NCBI GenBank assembly: GCA_019419625.1
Contig: DXZO01000006.1
Location: 1 to 9,221, forward strand
Source: Collinsella sp.
GTDB taxonomy: Bacteria; Actinomycetota; Coriobacteriia; Coriobacteriales; Coriobacteriaceae
Length of the DNA: 9,221 bases
Direction: 5' to 3'
Numbering within the stretch: position 1 is the stretch's first letter; every line of letters starts with the position of its first letter. Positions 1-4,119 of the stretch are shown in pieces. Both the position numbers and the translations under genes were made by a program. The notes below the pieces were generated by a model, which was not told the DNA's origin, did not search any database, and saw only the letters and a program-made list of their open reading frames with translations.

Positions 1-637
1 CGACGGCCCGGCTTCGCCCAACGCCAAGTCGCTGCCCGAGTGGGCTCCTGTGGAGCTCAAGGACCTGGACGAGCAGCTCCCGCAGCAGCTCGACTGGGCC
101 GGCTACGACGAGTTCGGTGGTGCTGACGGTTCGTTCACCCGCAACGGCCACACCATCTCCGCCGAGAAGGCTCGTCTGTACCTGTTCGACGATCTGGGCG
201 TGTCGCAGCGCTGGACCAACAAGTTCAGCGAGGTTGGCATCGAGACGGTCGGCGACCTGGTTGGCAAGTCCGAGGAGGATCTGCTGCGCATCGATGGCAT
301 CGGCGCCAAGGCGATCGAGGAGCTCCGTGACGGCCTGGAGGCCCACGATCTGCTCTACATCCTCGAGAACAACGACGACGTTGCCGACGAGGAAGACCTC
401 TCGCAGCTGCTGCAGATGGTCTTTAGCCCCGACGGTCCGGACGATATCCTGCTGGGTACCTCCGCTCCGACGCATCACGCCGACGCCGACGAGGAGCTCC
501 TGGGCGCCCCGATCGACGACAAGAAGGCTCCCGCCAACGGCGCGATCAACGAGGACATGGCTTCCCTCGACGAGCTGCTCAACCAGCTCGTGGACACCGA
601 CGACGCCGAAGAGGCCAAGGACAACGACGAGGAGTAA
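1..637 (+). CDS. rpoC: C-terminal end of a gene, probably RNA polymerase beta' subunit, with alpha-CTD-like domain (5' partial)
   Basis: The frame is open from the first full codon at base 2 and ends with TAA at 635-637, leaving about 211 residues of a protein that starts outside the window. A GTG at 50 is in frame but has no reason to be a start. None of the conserved beta' core is visible, so the name rests mainly on gene order, since rpoB-rpoC commonly precedes rpsL-rpsG-fusA. Bases about 176-352 encode a helix-hairpin-helix domain (…DLGVSQRWTNKFSEVGIE…, GDLVGKSEEDLLRIDGIGAK) that aligns without gaps to the C-terminal domain of RNA polymerase alpha. The equivalents of E. coli alpha R265, N268, G296, K298 and E302 are all present, while S299 is Ala. 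After it comes an Asp/Glu-rich, low-complexity tail of about 90 residues that is probably disordered. Alternatively this could be another HhH protein encoded next to rpoBC. The domain call is firm; the gene name is moderately sure. Confidence 0.62.
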   Translation, partial: DGPASPNAKSLPEWAPVELKDLDEQLPQQLDWAGYDEFGGADGSFTRNGHTISAEKARLYLFDDLGVSQRWTNKFSEVGIETVGDLVGKSEEDLLRIDGIGAKAIEELRDGLEAHDLLYILENNDDVADEEDLSQLLQMVFSPDGPDDILLGTSAPTHHADADEELLGAPIDDKKAPANGAINEDMASLDELLNQLVDTDDAEEAKDNDEE

Positions 638-643
638 CTAGTT

Positions 644-679
644 CCGCCGTTCTAACGAACGGCGGCGACCTCCGTCGCC
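644..679 (+). other. Two overlapping hairpins after the rpoC stop
   Basis: A perfect 9-bp stem (644-652 with 657-665, loop TAAC) is followed by a 6-bp stem (664-669 with 674-679, loop CTCC). They share bases 664-665, so the full forms cannot coexist. Neither has a U-run, so they are not standard terminators. They may protect or help process the mRNA 3' end upstream of the terminator at 711-752. Confidence 0.5.
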
Positions 680-681
680 GC

Positions 682-781
682 GCGGCCCCCAGAGCTACAA
701 TCTGTCATTCAAAAGGCAGGGCATGACCAAAAGGTCAATGCCCTGCCTTTTTCATGCCACCTTGTACGCTCTGGGGGCCGC
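682..781. repeat. Outer inverted repeat enclosing the terminator
   Basis: Bases 682-700 pair with 762-781 through 19 base pairs, with one unpaired base (C767). The stretch between the arms contains the terminator hairpin at 711-752, making a nested palindrome of about 100 bp. It could be a compound bidirectional terminator or a small palindromic insertion. Confidence 0.7.
711..752 (+). terminator. Rho-independent terminator closing the presumed rpoBC transcript
   Basis: Arms 711-724 and 738-751 are a perfect 14-bp inverted repeat. A further 4-bp stem (725-728 with 733-736, loop AAAA) sits inside, with A737 bulged. The descending arm ends in a run of five T. The matching run of four A before the ascending arm means it could also terminate transcripts from the opposite strand. 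Confidence 0.9.
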
Positions 782-823
782 TCGCTTGCGTATGCTCAAC
801 CTGTTGCGTTCCGTTGATCCCTT

Positions 824-862
824 GCCAAAAAGGGACGGATTAATTTTGGTAGGTTTTTCCTG
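824..862 (+). repeat. Copy 1 of a 39-bp repeat, inverted partner at 2765-2803
   Basis: This intergenic stretch begins with GCCAAAAAGGGAC. It matches the reverse complement of 2765-2803 at 33 of 39 positions, including that perfect 13-base core and a shared ATTTTGGT. It lies ahead of the ECF sigma gene and its partner lies after the anti-sigma gene. It encodes nothing recognisable; a dispersed intergenic repeat or conserved protein-binding site is possible. Confidence 0.7.
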
Positions 863-870
863 CTTGAATT

Positions 871-899
871 TGAAACATTTAGTCCGGCAAGAGCGTATC
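871..899 (+). promoter_or_regulatory. Putative ECF-type (SigW-like) promoter of the sigma/anti-sigma operon
   Basis: TGAAAC (871-876), continuing as ATTT, is separated by 17 bases from CGTATC (894-899). Bacillus ECF sigma factors such as SigW use TGAAAC and CGTA about 16-17 bases apart. The site lies some 50 bases ahead of the sigma start codon, as expected if the sigma factor drives its own operon. I saw no comparably good housekeeping promoter here. The factor using it is inferred. Confidence 0.5.
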
Positions 900-947
900 T
901 ATGGTGAGGGCCTCATCGAGAACCATTAATGTCACCGGGAGGTGATT

Positions 948-1466
948 ATGGAAGAACAAGCTTTTAGACAGGCGGTCGAAGACCACCGGGATGTCGTGTT
1001 TCGGATCGCATTGACGTATCTGCGTGATCGCGCTGACGCCGACGATGTCGCTCAAGACGTCTTTCTTAAGTTGCTCAAAAGCGACGCGCAATTTGAAAAC
1101 TGGGAGCATCTTCGTCGATGGCTTATCCGGGTCACGATCAATGAATGTAAATCTCTCTTTCGAAAGCCGTGGAGGCGCGTGGAGGATATTGAGAATCTGG
1201 CCGATTCGCTTTCGACGGCGCAGGAGGAGACCAAGGCGGTCCTGTCAGACGTTATGCGACTTCCGGAGCGATTCCGTATTCCTATCGTGCTCTATTACTA
1301 TCTGGGCTTCTCGACTTCAGAAATTGCCGAGTTACTGCATGTGCCAGCCGCGACCGTTCGAACGCGTTTAGCTCGCGGCAGATCGAAGCTCAAGTTCATC
1401 CTAGAGGAGGGCGACCGTGAAATCCAACCAGATCAAGCAGGCCTTCGAGTCCGTCCAAGCCGATAG
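948..1466 (+). CDS. ECF-family RNA polymerase sigma factor
   Basis: This 172-residue protein has the two-domain layout and length of extracytoplasmic-function sigma factors. Region 2 spans residues about 10-75, with the core-binding stretch YLRDRADADDVAQDVFLKLL (24-43) and the -10-reading helix around RRWLIRVTINECKSLFRK. An acidic linker follows (78-100). Region 4 (105-155) contains LPERFRIPIVLYYYLGFSTS and the helix-turn-helix EIAELLHVPAATVRTRLARG. The ATG at 948 is preferred because GGAGG at 938-942 lies 5 bases ahead; the in-frame GTG at 942 overlaps that ribosome-binding site. The last 50 bases overlap the next gene, implying coupled translation, and the C-terminal 15 or so residues look like unconserved read-in. 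The factor would redirect RNA polymerase when released by its membrane partner. Its regulon cannot be read from this window apart from the likely autoregulatory promoter at 871-899. Confidence 0.93.
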   Translation: MEEQAFRQAVEDHRDVVFRIALTYLRDRADADDVAQDVFLKLLKSDAQFENWEHLRRWLIRVTINECKSLFRKPWRRVEDIENLADSLSTAQEETKAVLSDVMRLPERFRIPIVLYYYLGFSTSEIAELLHVPAATVRTRLARGRSKLKFILEEGDREIQPDQAGLRVRPSR

Positions 1467-2493
1467 CGATCTTGCTGACCGTGTTCTTTATGCCGCTGCT
1501 GGCGAGCCGCTTCGCCGAAAGGGTCACGCGAAGCCTCTGTATGTTGCCGTAATCGGATGTCTTGCCGGAGCGCTGGCGACCGGAGGGGTCGCCTACGCTG
1601 TTGTCAATTCCAGTTATTTTGCCTCTGCCTGGGGAAACCATGGCAACGGAGAGTCCGTTACCTGGACAAATGGCGGCTCGTCGGGGACGAAATATACCTA
1701 CACCAGAGAGTTTGGTGATGGTATCGCGCCCCAAAGCCTGGAGGGTGCAGTCCAGAAGGTCAATCTGTCCGTCGAGGGCAACGGCTATACGCTCGACATT
1801 CATGAGATGGCAATCGACGAGAACGGTTGCGGTGCTGTGACGTTTACATTGTCCAATCCGAATGGCGTTAACTACTACAAGCCGGCGGCAGAGCTTGGCG
1901 AACTTGTTCTCTATGGTGAAGAAGAAGGGGGCGTCAGTACACCCAGCATGAACTTCGGCGAGGAATGGGCTGATACACGCTGCACCATTGATAAAGACAC
2001 ATCAAGCGACACGGTCATTAACGGCACGATGTACTTTGCATCTTGGAATCGCGATCGAGATTTACGACATGCGGTCACCTGGAATATCAGTTGGACGGAG
2101 GGCAAAGGTGAGGATGCGAAGGTGATCGAGGTATCGACGCCAGAGTTTAACGTCGGAGCGCACGTCGATACAAAAGAACTCCGCTCCGATGACTCGCCTC
2201 TCGAGATCAGTCCGTTTTCCATCCAGACGCACATCGATGATCTGGGCTATGAAGCAGTTGATCATAAACTGACCGTCACCTACAAGGATGGGTCAGAGCA
2301 GATTATCGAAGATGACGACGCAGGGGCGTACAATTTCTATGTTTCGATGGGACGCAATAGCGGAGAGAACATTTGGGTGCCAACGAAGTTGATTGATGTC
2401 GACCAAGTGGTTTCAGTAACGCTCGAAGGCACACGCTGCACTTCAACAGGGGGCGCCGAAACGTCGGAACCCTTTACCATCGTCTATTCGTAA
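1417..2493 (+). CDS. Probable membrane anti-sigma factor (DUF4179-like layout)
   Basis: The 358-residue protein starts at GTG 1417, with AGAGGAGG (1403-1410) 6 bases upstream inside the sigma gene. Residues 1-35 form a short, probably cytoplasmic segment (IKQAFESVQADSDLADRVLY) where a sigma-binding region would be. There is no HxxxCxxC zinc motif. A basic stretch RRKGHAK (33-39) precedes one hydrophobic segment at about 41-63, giving an N-in, C-out topology. The remaining 290 or so residues would be extracellular: a Gly/Ser/Thr-rich linker, then beta-rich segments starting near VQKVNLSVEGNGYTLDIHEM, and a C-terminal part ending in EPFTIVYS. This resembles Firmicutes anti-sigma proteins with a DUF4179-type outer domain, but that family call is from memory of the pattern. 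The role is inferred from the 50-base overlap with the sigma gene and the topology. The outer domain presumably senses an envelope signal that is not identifiable here. Base use is less GC-biased than in the ribosomal genes. Confidence 0.72.
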   Translation: MKSNQIKQAFESVQADSDLADRVLYAAAGEPLRRKGHAKPLYVAVIGCLAGALATGGVAYAVVNSSYFASAWGNHGNGESVTWTNGGSSGTKYTYTREFGDGIAPQSLEGAVQKVNLSVEGNGYTLDIHEMAIDENGCGAVTFTLSNPNGVNYYKPAAELGELVLYGEEEGGVSTPSMNFGEEWADTRCTIDKDTSSDTVINGTMYFASWNRDRDLRHAVTWNISWTEGKGEDAKVIEVSTPEFNVGAHVDTKELRSDDSPLEISPFSIQTHIDDLGYEAVDHKLTVTYKDGSEQIIEDDDAGAYNFYVSMGRNSGENIWVPTKLIDVDQVVSVTLEGTRCTSTGGAETSEPFTIVYS

Positions 2494-2500
2494 GATTTGG

Positions 2501-2533
2501 GGCCGCTTTCTACTAGGGGAAGCGGCCTTCTTT
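2501..2533 (+). terminator. Rho-independent terminator of the sigma/anti-sigma operon
   Basis: GGCCGCTT (2501-2508) pairs perfectly with AAGCGGCC (2520-2527), with an 11-base loop, 7 bases after the anti-sigma stop codon. The tail TTCTTT follows. Confidence 0.85.
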
Positions 2534-2578
2534 GCGGTAAATGGGCGGTTAGACCGCACGATATTCGCCTGCATTCCT

Positions 2579-2699
2579 GAAGTATGCGGCAAAATCTTGA
2601 TGGGTCGACCACACCGTATATGCTCAAGCGCTCTACCTGCGGGTTTATTATCGCAAAACCCCGGTGCGCTCGGCGGGTCCAGAATTTGCCGCATACTTC
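2579..2699. repeat. Imperfect palindromic element with 22-bp arms
   Basis: Arms 2579-2600 and 2678-2699 are inverted repeats matching at 20 of 22 positions, the first 15 perfectly (GAAGTATGCGGCAAA). The interior folds further: AGCGC (2627-2631) with GCGCT (2666-2670), ACC with GGT, and GGGTTT (2641-2646) with AAACCC (2656-2661). The element could be a miniature mobile element, a dispersed intergenic repeat or a structured RNA; the sequence alone does not decide. Confidence 0.65.
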
Positions 2700-2764
2700 C
2701 GAAAGCGCCGCCGATTTCCATGCGACAGGTGAGAGCAGATCACCGTTGGAGCGCGACGTTTCCC

Positions 2765-2803
2765 CAGATAAAACCGACCAAAATAAACCTGTCCCTTTTT
2801 GGC
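2765..2803 (-). repeat. Copy 2 of the 39-bp repeat (inverted relative to 824-862)
   Basis: Read on the minus strand, this stretch begins with GCCAAAAAGGGAC and matches copy 1 at 33 of 39 positions. On the plus strand its edge forms a small hairpin, ACCTG (2787-2791) with CAGGT (2803-2807). With copy 1 it brackets the sigma/anti-sigma cassette in inverted orientation. Confidence 0.7.
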
Positions 2804-2830
2804 AGGTAACGTTGCCCCGACGAGCACGTC

Positions 2831-2969
2831 GGATCCCCGGCCCGGGCGGCACAGGGGTTAAGTTTGTCGCGAGTTCCGCACGAGCCGGAGGCCACTTAAT
2901 GTGGCCTCCGTGCGAGTCAGGACTGTAGAGCAGCAAACTTAACCCCTGTGCCGCCCGGCCCGGGAATCC
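2831..2969. repeat. Large palindrome: 35-bp inverted arms plus an inner hairpin
   Basis: Arms 2831-2865 and 2935-2969 match at 33 of 35 positions. The mismatches fall at 2835/2965 and 2841/2959, and single pairs at 2830/2970 and 2866/2934 extend the match. The middle carries a perfect 9-bp hairpin (2887-2895 with 2901-2909, loop TTAAT), flanked by CGCAC (2877-2881) and GTGCG (2910-2914). As DNA it could extrude a cruciform; as RNA it would be one long stem. No coding content is apparent. The right arm runs into the terminator at 2963. Confidence 0.8.
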
Positions 2970-2998
2970 GCCCCCGCGCACAGGAGGGGATTCCTTTT
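2963..2998 (+). terminator. Rho-independent terminator ahead of the str promoter
   Basis: GGAATCC (2963-2969) pairs with GGATTCC (2988-2994), with some additional C/G pairing inside, and TTTT follows. Its ascending arm is also the end of the right arm of the 2831-2969 palindrome, so the two structures compete. It should insulate the str promoter from upstream read-through, or end an RNA made from this gap. Confidence 0.72.
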
Positions 2999-3053
2999 GT
3001 GTAGGCTTTGCGGAAATGTGCCAATTTTGGGATACGCCCGGCGGCGTGGTCTG

Positions 3054-3082
3054 TTGACGGCACAGCTAACGCCACGTATCCT
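3054..3082 (+). promoter_or_regulatory. Sigma-A-type promoter of the str operon
   Basis: TTGACG (3054-3059) and TATCCT (3077-3082) are separated by exactly 17 bases. Transcription would start near 3089, giving a leader of about 87 bases before rpsL. This is the best housekeeping promoter in the window and fits a highly expressed ribosomal operon. Confidence 0.78.
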
Positions 3083-3101
3083 ATCGAACTGCGTGTTTCG
3101 T

Positions 3102-3119
3102 AGGGGGATGCTGCCCCCT
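3102..3119 (+). other. Hairpin in the rpsL 5' leader
   Basis: AGGGGG (3102-3107) pairs with CCCCCT (3114-3119) around a 6-base loop. No U-run follows, so it is not a terminator. It lies near the 5' end of the predicted str mRNA and could stabilise it or serve in regulation; no ligand is evident. Confidence 0.5.
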
Positions 3120-3175
3120 CGATTCAAGCCGTTGCACTTTACAGAAAGCTGGAATCATTCGAGAAGGAGTACGCT

Positions 3176-3553
3176 TTGCCTACTATTAACCAGCTGGTTC
3201 GCCAGGGCCGTCGTTCCGTGCCCAAGAAGTCCAAGAACGCTGCTCTGCAGCACAACTCCCAGAAGCGCGGCGTGTGCACCCGCGTCTTCACCACGAGCCC
3301 CAAGAAGCCGAACTCGGCTCTTCGTAAGGTTGCCCGTGTTCGCCTTGTCAACGGCATCGAAGTTACTGCTTACATCCCGGGTGAGGGCCACAACCTGCAG
3401 GAGCACTCCATCGTGCTCGTCCGCGGCGGTCGTGTCCGTGACCTCCCTGGTGTCCGTTATCACGTCATCCGTGGCGCCTACGACGCTGCTCCGGTCCAGA
3501 ACCGTATGCAGGCCCGTTCCAAGTACGGTGCTAAGCGCCCCAAGGCTAAATAA
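3176..3553 (+). CDS. rpsL: 30S ribosomal protein S12
   Basis: This is a full-length S12 of 125 residues, part of the decoding centre of the small subunit. The family's hallmark stretches are present: QKRGVCTRVFTTSPKKPNSA (30-48), EVTAYIPGEGHNLQEHS (62-78) and RGGRVRDLPGVRYH (83-96), with the basic end SKYGAKRPKAK. The start is TTG at 3176, fixed by AAGGAG (3164-3169) 6 bases upstream and by the normal MPTINQLVR N-terminus. Lys43, the classic streptomycin-contact residue, is retained. Position 88, usually Lys (GGRVKDLPG), is Arg here (codon CGT), a change known to confer streptomycin resistance in other bacteria. Asp89, which RimO methylthiolates in E. coli, is present. The gene is first in the str operon and is read from the promoter at 3054-3082. 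Confidence 0.98.
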   Translation: MPTINQLVRQGRRSVPKKSKNAALQHNSQKRGVCTRVFTTSPKKPNSALRKVARVRLVNGIEVTAYIPGEGHNLQEHSIVLVRGGRVRDLPGVRYHVIRGAYDAAPVQNRMQARSKYGAKRPKAK

Positions 3554-3578
3554 GCCAGATAACGTTTTGATACTTTCG

Positions 3579-3604
3579 CCGTGTGCCGCCTAAGCGCCGC
3601 ACGG
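3579..3604 (+). other. Hairpin between rpsL and rpsG
   Basis: CCGTG (3579-3583) pairs with CACGG (3600-3604). The stem continues inward through a G-U pair, a G-C pair, one C/C mismatch and CGC/GCG to the loop CTAA. There is no U-run. In E. coli the S12-S7 intercistronic RNA is where S7 binds to repress its own operon, and this hairpin sits in the equivalent place. S7 binding here is inference. Confidence 0.55.
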
Positions 3605-3626
3605 TAGACACTTAAGGAGATTTCAC

Positions 3627-4100
3627 ATGCCGCGTCGTGCAGCAGCTAATCGTCGTGAGGTTCAGCCTGACGCCGTTTACAACAACCGCCTGGTGACTCA
3701 GCTCATCAACAAGGTCCTTCTTGACGGCAAGAAGGCCACCGCTGAGCGCATCGTTTACACCGCTTTCGAGATCGTTGCCGAGAAGTCCGAGGGTGGCGAC
3801 GCTCTCGCTACCTTCAAGAAGGCTATGGACAACGTCAAGCCCACGCTCGAGGTTAAGCCCAAGCGTGTCGGTGGCGCTACCTATCAGGTCCCGATGGAGG
3901 TCAACTCCCGTCGTTCCACAGCTCTGGGTATCCGCTGGATCGTCAACTTCTCCCGCGCTCGCAAGGAGAAGACCATGGCCGAGCGTCTCGCCAATGAGAT
4001 CCTCGACGCTTCCAACGGCCTGGGCGCTTCCGTCAAGAAGCGTGAGGACGTCTTCAAGATGGCCGAGGCCAACCGCGCGTTCTCTCACTATCGTTGGTAA
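3627..4100 (+). CDS. rpsG: 30S ribosomal protein S7
   Basis: This is a complete S7 of 157 residues, the primary assembly protein that binds the 3' major domain of 16S rRNA and lines the E site. It has the typical MPRR N-terminus, the signature LINKVLLDGKKATAERIVY (26-44), VPMEVNSRRSTALGIRWI, and the C-terminus AFSHYRW. The ATG at 3627 is preceded at 6 bases by TAAGGAGA (3613-3620). It lies 73 bases after rpsL, with a hairpin in between, and 19 bases before fusA, in the same operon. In E. coli, S7 is the translational repressor of the str operon. Nothing in the protein is unusual. Confidence 0.98.
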   Translation: MPRRAAANRREVQPDAVYNNRLVTQLINKVLLDGKKATAERIVYTAFEIVAEKSEGGDALATFKKAMDNVKPTLEVKPKRVGGATYQVPMEVNSRRSTALGIRWIVNFSRARKEKTMAERLANEILDASNGLGASVKKREDVFKMAEANRAFSHYRW

Positions 4101-4119
4101 GTTAAGGTAAGGAACTAAC

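Larger units (their letters stand above)
2534..3053. other. Gene-free, palindrome-rich gap between the anti-sigma gene and the str promoter
   Basis: No open frame here has a credible ribosome-binding site, conserved motif or coding-like composition. Instead the stretch holds an imperfect palindrome (2579-2699), one copy of a 39-bp repeat (2765-2803), a small hairpin (2817-2822 with 2827-2832, loop AGCA), a large palindrome (2831-2969) and a terminator (2963-2998). A weak promoter-like pair, TTGATG at 2597-2602 and TATGCT at 2619-2624 with a 16-base spacer, lies inside the first palindrome. Confidence 0.7.

Noticed and set aside
864..892. TTGAAT as a housekeeping -35 ahead of the sigma gene
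   Set aside because: No acceptable -10 lies 16-18 bases downstream; the ECF-type pair at 871-899 fits better.
723..929. Small open frame starting inside the terminator
   Set aside because: Its start codon lies in the terminator stem, no ribosome-binding site precedes it, and it covers the repeat and promoter region of the sigma gene.
2916..2934. GTCAGG followed by AGCAGC, reminiscent of the SRP RNA apical domain
   Set aside because: The spacing is 7 bases where SRP RNA has about 10, the GGAA tetraloop is missing, and the motif lies on one side of a different hairpin and not at an apex.
2484..2981. Several open frames of 60-165 codons on both strands in the gap before rpsL
   Set aside because: They run through palindromes and terminators, lack ribosome-binding sites, and have no recognisable motifs. 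Repeat DNA read by chance explains them.
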